Shown here: one piece after another, positions 1-10,788 of the stretch
How the letters are laid out: every line of letters starts with the position of its first letter
Position numbering within the stretch: the stretch's first letter is position 1
Source: Micractinium sp. NFX-FRZ
Lineage: Eukaryota > Chlorophyta > Trebouxiophyceae > Chlorellales > Chlorellaceae
Direction: 5' to 3'
NCBI GenBank assembly: GCA_029339195.1
Contig: JAPTJF010000272.1
Location: forward strand, 20,740 to 84,739
Length of the DNA stretch: 64,000 nt
Made by a program: the position numbers and the translations under genes
The notes under the pieces: model-generated
What the model was told of the DNA's origin: nothing
What the model saw: only the letters and a program-made list of their open reading frames with translations
The model's database searches: none

Positions 1-91
1 ATTAAACTATTCACTGTGGGTTGCTTTGCCGCACTTTCATCAAGCACTGCACACATTGCACTCAAATGCGGCCTCGCACTTTTTTCTGTAG

Positions 92-175
92 GGGAGACGA
101 GTGGGGAGATAAAGGCTACGCCAAAGTCGAGATGACTGGTGGGAATGGGACATGTGGCATGCTAAGGTTTCCTGC
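92..175 (+). other. C-terminal end of a papain-like (C1A) domain in protein A
   Basis: The exon opens with GDEWGDKGYAKVEM followed by GTCGM. This matches the end of the C1A fold, the WG-x-x-GY strand and the last GxCGI turn that follow the catalytic Asn. The acceptor ttctgtag at 84-91 and the split Gly codon match the corresponding exon of the paralogue at 45136. The catalytic residues lie upstream of the window, so activity cannot be judged. Confidence 0.85.
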
Positions 176-3100
176 GGTGGCTCCCTTGACGACCTACACA
201 TACCCCCGCCCTAGCCCACCACCGCCTCCACCTCCTTCACCCTCCCCACCCCCACCGCTTCCCCCTCCTCCGCCGTTCCCACCGTTGCCACCATCGCCGC
301 GCCCATCGCCGCCACCAAGGCCGCCTCCCGTGTCGTTTTCATCTATTCAACCGTCAGCCAACAGCCTCCAGCGGCTGGATGACGGCACCTGCTGGGCTTT
401 AATCTGTTCCTACCTGGTAGGATGACGAACCGTGTTTGTCAAAGCATACTTTGCAGGAAGAGTTCTGGCAACGGTTGCCGCAGAAAGCTTGGGGCTCACC
501 AGCAACCTACAAGCACCGCCTTGGCTGATATTCATTACCTTGTCTGTTTTGCAGCGAGCGGTTGACACAACGCGTACGCTAGCGCTGCGGGACCAGTACC
601 TCACCATGAGCAGCATGCCCATTGGGACCGACGGATCCCTATCTTCCGCAAGCTGGGGGCACGTCCGGCCCAGGGCAAGTGGCCAGCTGCATCAGATGCT
701 GCCTTGATGTCCCTGATGGCCCAGCTACGCAAGTGCGTGTTTGAAGTTTCGTATTGTTGATTTGAAGCCTCCCTAAAGTGTGTGCAGGCGCTACGCGAAC
801 TAGGCCAGCCACGGGCTCTCAGGTAAGGCTGCTGATGCTTGAAAAGGATCAGAGCGATATACACCGTTCAAAATCACACCCCACGGAAAGAACGCTACAT
901 GTCTTGTGCTCTCGCAGGTTTTGGTCAAAGTCGAGCTGCCATGGCCGGACAATTCATTTCATGTGAGGGGCAGGGTGCTTGTCTGCCTATGCTTATGACG
1001 CACGTGCAGCTATGGCAAGCTCAACGAACACCCCGGGACTCAACGTGCACTGCTGCAGGTCCAACTATACCCAGCTTTGGTACTATGTGACGGGCAGCAC
1101 CCAGTTTCAAGCACCTGCGGTCTATCCCGCTAATTGGTACACTACATTGGAGAACCACACTGGTGAGCTGCTCACCAGTCACCAGGAGCAAAGCTCACGC
1201 TGCCATCGGTACGGAGGGATTTCTGGGCCTGTGTACAGTCGGATACCATCAGCATGCGAGTAATGCCGCTGCCCCTGCAGCCGAGAGTATTCCACAACGC
1301 GTCACCTCTTTCCCAGACAACTCGGAACGTACTGTGCCTCGAGACAACGCTTTGACGGGCACGTTGTTCTCGTGAGCACTCCTTGTGTGCAAGCTGTGTT
1401 TGCTCTCTTTGGTGTGTCAGTACTGTGCACTTACATCACATGACTCTAGCCCCCATCTACTAGTACCCTGCTGACTGCTGATCTGGCTCTACTTAGCGCA
1501 GTGCCTACTCCCCTGAATTCGGCTCGGCATACTGGAGTATACCAGAGGACGGAGGCGAACGCTGGGAAGTGGACGACGACATCAGCCGCCACACTCGGAG
1601 CTGCAGGCACGCGCAGGTTGCTGCTGACAGCATTCTTGCTGTCTGTTGTAGGGCGCATGACTAAAGCTGGTGTTGGCAAGAGCCGCATAGCGATACATGA
1701 CCTCAAATGTGAAACCTCTACACTGTGTCATGTGCAGCACTCATCACCGTATATGGATTGGGTCCGATGCTTGCCCACCAGCGCCACCCCCGCCTAGCCC
1801 TTTGCCTCCACCGAGGCCACCACCGCCGAGCCCCCCAAGCCCCTCTCCGCCACCGCCACCCAGTCCAACCCCGCCGCTGCCTCCAAGCCCGTCCCCAACC
1901 CCTCCACCCAAGCCATCCCCGCCACCGCCACCCAGTCCATCCCCGCCGAGCCCACCCTCTCCTTCCCCTCCCCGCCCCTCGCCACCGCCACCCCCCGGCC
2001 CTTCTCCACCACCTCCACCAAGTCCGTCGCCGCTCTATCCCCCTAGCCCACCACCTTCCCCTCCACCACCCCCACCGCTTCCGTTTATTGAAGTGACAGA
2101 GGGGCAGACCGCCACTGCATCTTGTGGTACCTGCAGCCCTGAGTGGCGCTGTGCTGATATGATCCCCCGTGATGTTAGTGGAGGGAGTTACTGCGAAGCC
2201 AACGGCAACGTATTCACACAAGGCAGCAATGCCAAATACCCCGGCTGCAGCACTTGTTGGTGCTGCCAGCGCGTCCGCTGCTCGGGCCCAAGTGTCATAT
2301 CGCGCATCATTGATGCCTACTACGGGGCAGGGAATGCGAGATCCACCATTGCTCACACGTGCGTGTTAACCGTGTTTGTGTTGCGTTTTGTGTTGCTTGA
2401 TGCGCTGCACTATGCAACTGTATCAGCAATGGTGCTAACCCACTGTTTCCACTCCCTGCCTTGTTTTATGTGCAGTGAGGTGTCCTCACGCTGTGTTGGT
2501 TTTGCAACCTGCGATGTGCGTGCCACTAATGACGTTTTTGGAGACCCGGCGGTTGGGGCTGCCAAGCGGCTCAGGTTCTCTTACGCTTGCGGCTCGCCAA
2601 CTCAGACACCTTTGCCGTGGACGTCCATGGCGTCTGTGGTGCCCTCAAGCGGCAGCCTGGAACGTACAGCCGACGGCTCCTGCTGGGCTTTGGCCTTGTC
2701 TTACCTCGTGAGTCACCAAATGTCTGCATGTGGGTTGCAATGTACCTTGTAGCGTGCCTTGTGACACAAGTGGGCTTAGGGGTGCCTGCTTGCGCCTGGA
2801 TTTGCAGTGAGGCAAGCCCAGCAGCCTGGTTGCAAAACACCTTCCATGACAGTTGACACCACAAGTGCCTTTCCCCTTCCGGCAGCACAAAGCCGGCACT
2901 TCCCCTGAGCTCCGGCTGCGGGGCGCAGCTGATGGGTACCCAACAGTTGACATGCGACCGCTAGGCACTGACGGCAAGCTGAACTCCTCTTCCTGGGGGC
3001 ACCTGTGGCCGGAAGTAAGTAAAGAAGCGTTCTGTTTGTGATGTGCCTTGTGAGTATAAAGCAGCTAGCTGCTTGCTGCAACAGCCCTGGCGCCCGGGCT

Positions 3101-6100
3101 TTGTGAGGGCCCAATTGTTCGGACGGTCACATTCCCTGAGAGCTCGTGCAGTCGCTGCTGTCCGTGACGCCTTACCTTGAACGTTATGTGCTCCTTGCAG
3201 GCGCTCTACGACCTCGGAGGTCCCCGCGCTCTCAGGCAAGGCAGGAGGAAGACGTTGTCCATGCTGCACTGCTGGTGCCACAGTTGGATGTCTTTCAACC
3301 CAGAAAGTACTGACGCTCCCACCACGTCACTAAGCTTGGCGTTACCTGGCCATGTTTGCAGGTTCTGGGCTGAGTCTGGGTGCCATAGTCGACGCATCCA
3401 CTTCACGTGAGTCCAATCTGGCTGCCAATCTTGTTGAATGAGAACCCACCAAAAGTTACCACATGCCTGGTTATGTGATATGAATGAGAGCAAGTTGACT
3501 GCCAAACTGCCCCACATGGCGATGCGACAGATCTGGAACAGGAAGCGTGCTTTGTTTAACCATATGCCTGCAGGACTGGCTATGACGAGCTTTGGTACTA
3601 CACTTCCGGAGACGCACGCTTCTCCGGCAGCCTCGACTACAACCCTCCGTCCTGGTACTCGCTCGCCCCAGACCACACGGGTGAGTGCTCCGATGCAAAC
3701 AGAGTGCACACCGCAGTGCATGCCAGCACTTAGAAGCAGTTCAAAAGGGTGCTCCGAATAGAGAGGTGCTTGCGCCCCGCACTGCACACCGGCACATGGG
3801 ATGTGCTTCACTGCACTACTCTGCATGTGTTGGCTTTGCCCTCTCGACACGCATGCCGCCGTTTTCACCCCCCACAGCTGCAGCCACAATTCCCGTGGCC
3901 TCTTATGATTCCCTCATTTGGGCCGACCGGACGACCGCCCTCACCGACCATCCTTTCTAGTACGCAACGATGTTGCTTTCGAAATCTGCCATCTGCTAGC
4001 ATGCCATGATTCGATTGACGGAAGCTGGCCCTGTTAACGTTTCATTCTCTGCGCTGGATGTACCGCCTTGCAAATGCCAGTTCTTCACGCCATCTTCAAG
4101 GGGCTGTTTGTGCCGAAAATTCCACTGCTTTGATTGCTCTGCCGTGGAAGCTTGCTTTTGCGAGTGGTTTGACAAGCTGGCCAGGCCTCGCCATGCAGAC
4201 GCTGACATGGCAATGCTTCTTGTTGCTATGGCAAACAGGGAACTTGCTATGCTTGCCTTGTCATCGTCACTGCCACCAGACATGGATGCTTCCTCCACCG
4301 AAACATTCTTGCAGCAAGGGTGGCACAGCCCACTGGAATATTCGTTTCACAGATCGAGCAAACAACCAGCGCTGGGAGGTGGACGACTACCACGCCGCAC
4401 CCGGCACAGGCTCTACTTGTGACACCCACCACAGGTAGTGCACGTGGGGCAGGCTACCCGCAGGTGCTGAACACGCCATCATCAGTGATTATGAACTAAG
4501 GTTTTTTTAATGCACCCTCACTACCTCCTCCACACAGGGTGTGGATCAGCTCCACCTCCTGTTCGCCACCCAACTCAGTGGTGAGCCGAATCGGCCCACT
4601 GCCAGGATTGCCTGCCCACCTCGCTGCCTGCCCTTGAATAAAATCAAGCCTCGCCGCTCACTGCGGTACCTGCTGCAGGTCACCACGGTTGCAGGGGGCG
4701 GCACCGGCGGTGATGGCTCCGCTGTTCTGTCTGCAGAGCTACAACCTCCCAGCGGCCTGGCATACGACCAATCAGGAAACCTGCTCATTGCCACGCCCGA
4801 GTCGAACAGCATTCGCCTCCTAGAGGCTGTCAGCGGACTCCTCTTCACCCTGTCTGTGGGCGACTTCAAGCTCAACTACCCACTGAACGTGGTGGTCAAT
4901 TATAACAATGACGTCTTCATAATGGATACCAACAACCACCGTATCCTCCGAAGGACCTCGTTTGGCAGTGTGTCCGTTGTAGCCGGCGCTGCACCAGGGT
5001 TTGCCGACGGGTTGGGCACTGATGCCAGGCTGCGCTACCCCGGCGACGCGGTGGCAGTGGGCGATGGCCTGTTGGTGGCAGATATTGTAAACCACGCGAT
5101 TCGCAGGCTGGACTTTGTTTCTCCCTGGGATGATGCCACGGTGAGTCGAGTCTGGGCACCTGGTGTGCTTGGCTAACAGCTACGATGTTGGGAAATTCCT
5201 TTGCGAAGGGGGCGAGCAGCACAGGGTCAGCCTGCCAGCCTGTCAGCCGGCTGGTGGCACTTCACAACAATGGATGACAGCTTGCATGATTTGATTGGGC
5301 TATACGTTCTGGCCTCCCTCCGTCTCAACTGCGCAGGTGACCACCTTGGCCGGGAATGGAGTGTTGGGCTTTGCTGATGGTGCCTTCAATGTCGCACGCT
5401 TCAATGCACCTCGTGGCATTGCAAGGGACCCTGTCACCGGCGCTGTGTATGTGGCAGGTGAGGGTGAAGCCCAATCCCACACAGCCATCATGTGAAGGGA
5501 GGGGCAACTGCCCAATGATGGACACTGTTTGCCTCCCTGGACCCCCAGTGGCTTGCACCGTAACTGCATTTCAATTGCTATCGTGCTCCCACAGACTGCA
5601 ATAACCACCGCATCCGCCGACTGGACCTAACCAATCAGGTGGTCACCACAGTGGCAGGCACCGGCACTGAAGGCTACAGCGGTGACGGCGGACTTGCACG
5701 TTACGCAACCCTGCGCTTCCCCAACCGCGTGGCGGTGGACTGCCTAGGCAACCTGTGGATTTCTGATGCCAAGTAAGGACGGGGCCTGTTGTTTGCAGTC
5801 GTGCTCGGGCTTGAGTTGCAGCCTGGCATCATTATTATGCACACTTGAGGCAAAGCTTCTGACTCGAAGTAGGGCGCTGTGTTTGTGCGGAGGGTGCGGC
5901 AACTCGGGCCAGGCGTCATGAGAGTTGGCTGGCACGTTGTCACACGTCCCGAACCGTGCCCGCCGTGTGATGCAGCAACCACGCCATCAGGAGGGTGGAC
6001 TATAGGACACAAGTCATCACCACCTACGTTGGCACTGGCACTGCTGGCAACGCCAGCGACGGTGGTTTGGCAGCGAGTACAACTGTCAACTTTGTTGCGT

Positions 6101-9100
6101 TTGAGACCGGGTTACTTCTCCGTGGGAGCAGCCTTCTATTTTCTGACAGCTCCAGTGGGCGGGTTCGAACGGTCACAAATGCAGTCCCAACCGCATGCCC
6201 AGCTGCTTGCTCCAGTAGGACAGAATACGATGTTGATATTGTATTCGGAGACCTGCCAGGGCAGCCCATCATGGCATTCAGCGCTGGTGAATGCTGCGCC
6301 CTTTGCACCGCCAATACAGACTGCAAAGCCTGGTGAGGACCACTGTGGGTGGGCTTAGTTTGGTCGGATCCACAATGCCAGGCTTTTGCCGAGTGCCCTC
6401 GATGTTGCACCACGCATGCACGCCGCAACTGAAACCCAAGCCCTGCACGTGTCGTGGGCTGGTTCTTATGCATTGTGCTTATGATTGACCTGTCGCTGCG
6501 TGACAGGATACAGTGTGTTCTTGCTGGTACATCCATGAGGTGCCCACATACCCAATTGCACAGTGGTGGCCAGGCCTCTAAATGACGCTCCCTGGTAGCT
6601 AATTGTAGCTGACTAATACCGTTTGCTCGATTTCCGGTTGGCTTCCTCAACCCACGCCCTCAGGCTGCGCCCATCTTCTTCTTCAGCTCTCCACTTACCT
6701 GTTCCACAAGACGCCCCGCACATTTTCGTGCCCCACACGCTCTTGTTCCTTAGCCTGCATCCTGATGTTTGCTTGAATTGTGCTTGTTGCTTGCAGGGTG
6801 CACAAGCCTAGCAACTTGTGCTTCCTCAAGAAAGGTAATGGTTGGATCAGGACAGTCGTGCTCGGCCACGGCACAGTATCGGGGTACATGAACCCCTGCC
6901 CGTACTCAGACGGAAGCGTCATCAGGTGCTCCAACAGCGGCACCATCTGGAAAATTGAGGGCGGGCGCAAGCGATGGTACGGTGGGCAAGCATACGCGTC
7001 ATCTGGCCGGCCATCACCAGACGACGATTCGGTTGAGGTGTGCACCAAAGCAGAGTTGTGCCCCTCGGGGGCCCATATGCCCGCTCAATGGTGAGTGCAG
7101 GGACAACGGGCTTGGGAGGCCAAGGCAAATTGATCGACTTGCGAAATTATTTCGCCCCGCGACGTCTGGCCTGTGCTTACAGGCTGCATGCCACCCCACA
7201 GGCACCTGGCTCACGCAACCCAACATAACTATTGGCCGCTGCAGGGTGTCGCAGCAGTTCATCCGGACAGCCACCACTGGCACCATTTCTTGCTCAGATG
7301 GAGGAACCATCGTTGGTTTTGGCGACATAAGTGAGGCTGGCCATGACCTGGCTTTGACGTGCTTGGGTTGTAGATGCGTGCAGCCACTAGCAGGGACGCG
7401 AGGCGCACAACTTTTACAGTATCCACCAGTGCATGATCCGGTCAGCTCCCTCCTCTCAACTCCACCCGCATCTCTGTGCAGATTTGGACCAGCTGGGCTG
7501 GGGCTGGTTACCAGAAGGTGGTGGTTTTTGGCCCTTCCAGCACTGCATCGGCAAGCGGTCATGCCAGGTGTACGTGAACCCCGATTGGTGGTGGTCCGAC
7601 AGCTACTGCAGGTCCTGCACAGCCTCAAACTGCTGGGATGAATGCAGGGTCGCCTCCGCCGTCAGGTGACGTTTGCATGGGTGCCGGTGCGCTTGGTTGC
7701 AGCAGCCTTGGTGGAACTGATGGTCCATGGGGTCATTTGCTCCGTCAGCAGTCACTAGCTGTGACTGTTACTCAGCTGCTGCTTCAAGGTGTTGGAGTTC
7801 ATTTAATGCCGCAACTCCGGTAGATGCATTCTGGTGCAACCGCTTGAGATGCAAGCACCCCATGCACGCCATATTCTCTGCAGATGTGAGTGGCGCGTGC
7901 CTGTGCCCGCGGTGGTGCACACCCCGCCTTCTTGCACCACCGCCTCCATCTACTTTGGGATAGATTTTGCGGGCGGGGACATTATTGCTGTCAGCTCAGC
8001 AAACTATAATGACTGCTGTGCGCGCTGCGCTGAGCACCCAGAGTGTGCCCGCTGGTGAGTGTGGGTTGTGAACAAATCTGCTAGTAGGTACGGCCCTGCA
8101 GGTTGATGCTTTCTCCTTTTGGCATCACTCCCCGAGGGGCCATGCACGCATTATTTGTGACTTGTGTTACGAACAGTGTATGCTGACCCTAATGTTGCTG
8201 TCGTCCACACCACGTCGCAGGACTTTTGGCCTCTTCAACAATTGCAACTTGAAACGTGCCACTGGGTGGACAGAGACGGTGGTCTATGGTGCTGTGTCTG
8301 GCCACTATGGCTCAGCCCCCTCAGTCGTGGCAGCGGAGGGTTCAACGGCAGTTGCAGCCTGTTCAAGTGGCCAGGTCATCACATCTATATCTGCTAGTGT
8401 CAGCGCCAACAGGTGCGCACGTTGTTGCATGTGTGCTACCCGTCGCATGGTAGCATAGCTGCTCTGCCACTGTGGTGAAAGTGTTCTTTGCATGGCATAC
8501 TTGCTGGTGGTTGCATCTGCCGTGGCTGCGCGGACACTAGAAAATACCATCTAGCTGTTGCGGCTACAGCCGCATCAATCAAGTCTGACTGCCCCCATAA
8601 CATGTGGCAAGTTTGCACACCCTCCAAGCATGTCTCTTAATCACTCGAGCTATCCATCAAATGTGCACCCTCCCCCCGCCCTCCCTTGACAGTATTGTCA
8701 CCAACGCCTGCCTCAGCAAGCCCAATTGCTCAGTGGTGGCTGTCAACACCGTGTTTGGAGACCCAGATCTGGGAGCAGCAAAGCGGCTGATGTTCAGCTA
8801 CACGTGCACCCCCCTTTGCGGCGGTCAGGCGTGTACCGAGCTGGCCTATGTAAGCATGCATACCTGCGAAGGCACACAGTGCAGGGGCGCTGTTGTGTTG
8901 GCGGCGAGGATGTCGTCTTTTGGTAGACTTTGTTGTGTTGAAATATTGAGGGACGGGCACAGCAGGCAGCTATGCCGCCCCTCGTGCAGCATAACTGACC
9001 AGGGTGCACAGGCTTGTGCACAAGCCAACCCGGCCCTCCTCTGCAGCCACTCACGATTGGGCTGGTGCTGCCATGATGCTGCAGGGCAAGGACGCCAGGC

Positions 9101-10788
9101 TGTCAACCACTGCCCATGGGGGCATTGCGAGCCTTGCTGTGGACGGTAACATGACACGCAGCTGGGCAGCTGGAACTTGCGCCCAGGCGGCTGATGACGA
9201 CAACAATCCCTGGTGAGCAAAAATGACTCTACGACATCCCAAATGCATTTATGCATCTGTTTTCAAGGAGAATGCTCGAACCCAAAGGTACCATAGGCCT
9301 CGAGGCTTCTGATACCTGGCAGCTCCCAGAAACCTTGCTCAGTTGCACCTGCCTTGCACTGCATCTGTGCTGCAGGTGGTATGTGGACCTCGGTGAGGCC
9401 TATGAGGTCAACGAGCTTACCATCATCAGCAGATGCGACTGCTGCTCAGGCACGTGTCAAGGGTGGGGGCAGGGCTCACAATGTGTGGGGATGGGGGGAA
9501 GCGGTGGATCCTTAGCCTGCTTGCCTGCCTGCCCGCATGCCTGTCCCCTTGTGTTGTATGCGCCCTCACGCTGCCTTGTCGCCATTGCAAGCCAGATCAC
9601 TCCCCTGCATTCCTGCTGGCTTCCTCAACCCAGGACATTGTGCTGTATTGCCCTACTTCCTGCAGAGCGCCTCAGAAATATCGACATCCACGTCTCCTCC
9701 TCCCAACCTTTCTCTGACGGTGCCCTCTCTACAGACACCCGGTGCACCGCCTGGCAAGGCGCCTCCACTGTGAGCGCTGTGCCCATGCTGGGGGGCACCA
9801 CATTCTCAGCTCGTGTTATGAAGCACCTGGAATGCGAAGTGGTCCTCCCACACCCGATGCCACTTCAGCTGCTGCCCAACTCTGGCTCTCTCACCTTGCA
9901 GGACACATGCGCTCGTGACGGTGGCCGGTTGACGTTCAAGTGTGCTGCCTCGCTGGTTGGGCGCTACGTGTCGGTGCAGGTGGGAGGCAGGGGTGCTCTC
10001 TTGAGGGCTGGTAGGTGGGGTGCATCAGCGCACGGGAGACAGGGTCAGTTGTTTTGCTTGCGATCTTGCTTACGATGGGCGTTCTGCGCAGCTGAAGGGT
10101 GCTGAGTGTTATGCTTTGCTGCAGTGGTGGACACAGCTGCCTCTGGCACTGCTGGCCCCTCCTTTGTGCAGGCCAACCAAGCCGCGCTCACCCTGTGCGA
10201 GGTGCAAGTGTGGGGCAGGTGAGCGGCACAGATGATCCAGCCCCTCCTCCCGCTGTGCCTATATGTGTGCATGGCACTGGCGCCAACGCCTATCAATCAA
10301 TCTGTATGGTCGTACCTCTCAGCTCAGCACGCACTCTCTCACACCCCATGGATGTGTGGCCCCTCTGTAGGTCTTTTCCGCCGAAGTTCTATCTGCAAAT
10401 GCCGTCCTTTAGTGGGAGGTGCATGCACCCCTTGGGTGGCACTGGGGATTCCAACGGAGTTGAACTGGTCATCCACGACAACTGCGTCCACCCTTTCTCA
10501 CTGCGCCCCGATGGCGCGCTGCAATATGTGCCCACCGGCCTTTGTGTCCAGACGTTTCTTGGCATTGCGCCGAACGAGAACGAGGTTGCAGTGCTCTGGG
10601 ACGAATGCAATGCAGTTGACAACCCTCAACTCATGTTCAGGCTACTGCCTGGCGGCCAGATCCAGCACGTGAAGTCTGGCTGGTGCCTGCACACCCTGGG
10701 CGCAGGCAGTGGCAATAACACACCTATCGTGTTTTTTCCCTCCTGCTATGTGGCGTCGCAGACAACCTTTGCAGTCATCCCAGCTTGA
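92..10788 (+). CDS. Giant secreted protease-lectin protein A (5' end outside window)
   Basis: The gene enters from the left edge. My model has 32 exons in the window, all in frame, giving 1762 residues up to the TGA at 10786. Exons: 92-416, 555-674, 788-822, 918-962, 1059-1162, 1281-1371, 1502-1606, 1738-2358, 2476-2707, 2886-3014, 3201-3235, 3362-3406, 3574-3680, 3878-3959, 4315-4434, 4538-4580, 4679-5140, 5337-5457, 5595-5772, 5976-6332, 6797-7090, 7245-7330, 7482-7665, 7884-8054, 8221-8412, 8693-8849, 9085-9212, 9376-9449, 9666-9769, 9902-9979, 10172-10218, 10371-10788. Introns after 674, 1606, 3235 and 9449 use GC donors. Domains in order: papain C-terminus, Pro-rich linker, unknown module A1, Pro-rich linker, SUEL lectin, module A2, NHL, PAN, a Trp/Cys-rich segment, PAN, SUEL lectin, F-type lectin, ricin-type lectin. 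It is a paralogue of the gene at 31132-50264. Extracellular location is inferred from that paralogue's signal peptide. Confidence 0.85.
330..1790 (+). other. Unknown seven-exon module, copy A1
   Basis: This is one of seven copies in the window of a module of roughly 200 residues that I do not recognise. It starts with SLQRLDDGTCWAL, continues through GHVRPR, a FW-x6-CH segment, a YxQLWYY segment, WYTT and WEVDD, and ends with THHRIW before the next Pro-rich linker. Exon lengths are 120, 35, 45, 104, 91 and 105 nt between the two linker exons. Introns after 674 and 1606 have GC donors: AGG followed by gcaagt, and CAG followed by gcacgc. Four conserved Cys suggest disulfides, consistent with secretion. 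The function is unknown. Confidence 0.8.
1780..2590 (+). other. Pro-rich linker plus SUEL-type lectin domain 1 of protein A
   Basis: From 1780 to 2090 the protein is Pro/Ser-rich (PPSP, SPPPPP), as in algal hydroxyproline-rich wall proteins. The following domain starts TATASCGTCSPEW, has a VISRI core and ends VFGDPAVGAAKRLRFSYAC. That end matches the sea-urchin-egg-lectin (galactose/rhamnose-binding, Gal_Lectin) signature. A CWCC-containing insertion near 2265 is unusual. The domain is split by an intron at 2359-2475 that is itself open and 117 nt long. Confidence 0.8.
2600..4580 (+). other. Unknown module, copy A2
   Basis: This is the second module copy in A, following the SUEL lectin directly. 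Exons of 129, 35, 45, 107, 82, 120 and 43 nt at 2886-4580 encode GHLWPE, ALYDLGGPRALR, RFWAESGCHSRRIHFT, YDELWYY, WYSL, RWEVDD, CDTHHR and VWISS. It resembles copy B5 (33745-35640) more than the other copies, and both sit between a SUEL lectin and the NHL domain. The donor after the 35-nt exon (3235) is GC in both A2 and B5. Confidence 0.8.
4679..6200 (+). other. NHL-repeat beta-propeller of protein A
   Basis: Four exons (4679-5140, 5337-5457, 5595-5772, 5976-6332) encode repeated strands of the type VTTVAGGGTGGDG, NHRILRR, NNHRIRRLD and NHAIRRVD. Each repeat has the NHL pattern of a hydrophobic strand, D-x-x-NH-R-I-R and a Gly-rich turn (GYSGDGG). NHL propellers are binding platforms in both secreted and cytosolic proteins. 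The ligand is unknown here. Confidence 0.85.
6201..7090 (+). other. PAN/apple-like domain and trailing segment of protein A
   Basis: The end of exon 5976-6332 and exon 6797-7090 encode ECCALCTANTDCKAW and then CFLKKGNGW. This is the Cys pattern of PAN/apple domains (C-x2-C-x6-C-x-AW, then CxLK). A segment with the motif IWKIEGGRKRWYGG follows. Paralogue B ends at the corresponding position (31132), whereas here the reading frame continues through a gtgagt donor at 7091. Confidence 0.75.
7245..7665 (+). other. Trp/Cys-rich segment, possibly a diverged SUEL-like domain
   Basis: Exons 7245-7330 and 7482-7665 encode TGTISCSDGGTIVGF, then LGWGWLPEGG, CIGKRSCQVYVN and a WWW run with further Cys. 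The first and third strings recall the start and middle of a SUEL lectin, but the terminal FGDP motif is absent. The acceptor at 7244 was chosen because the stronger-looking acceptor at 7201 breaks the frame. Confidence 0.5.
7884..8849 (+). other. Second PAN-like domain and second SUEL-type lectin of protein A
   Basis: Exon 7884-8054 ends in DCCARCAEHPECARW and the next exon starts TFGLFNNCNLK, a clear PAN/apple pattern. The rest of exon 8221-8412 (AEGSTAVAACSSGQVITSI) and exon 8693-8849 (NCSVVAVNTVFGDPDLG, FSYTC) form a compact SUEL-type lectin that matches the family better than the first copy. Confidence 0.8.
9085..10218 (+). other. F-type lectin (fucolectin) domain of protein A
   Basis: Five exons encode GKDARLSTTAHGG, AVDGN, NPWWYVDLG, RCDCCSERLRNIDIHV, GRYVSVQ and ALTLCEVQVWG. 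These are the ordered landmarks of the F-type lectin / fucolectin-tachylectin-4 fold: the x-VDGN calcium loop, PWW-VDLG, the R-x-D-CC-x-x-R sugar-binding motif and the final LTLCEV strand. The intron between CCS and ERL has a GC donor (9450). The acceptor at 9084 is used because the upstream one at 9046 gives a stop. Confidence 0.9.
10371..10785 (+). other. Ricin-type beta-trefoil lectin domain at the C-terminus of A
   Basis: The last exon encodes three similar subunits: GRCMHPLGGTGDSNG, TGLCVQTFLG and SGWCLHTLGAGSGNN. Each has a Cys and a following acidic or Gly loop, as in ricin-type beta-trefoil lectin repeats. Only the sugar-binding fold is present; no catalytic toxin chain is encoded. 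The protein ends FAVIPA at the stop. Confidence 0.8.

Noticed and set aside
7202..7330. Acceptor at 7201 giving a longer exon in gene A
   Set aside because: It puts the exon in the wrong phase after 7090; acceptor 7244 restores the frame that contains the SUEL-like strings.
9047..9084. Acceptor at 9046 for the F-type lectin exon
   Set aside because: It leads to an in-frame TGA; acceptor 9084 yields GKDARLS, the expected domain start.
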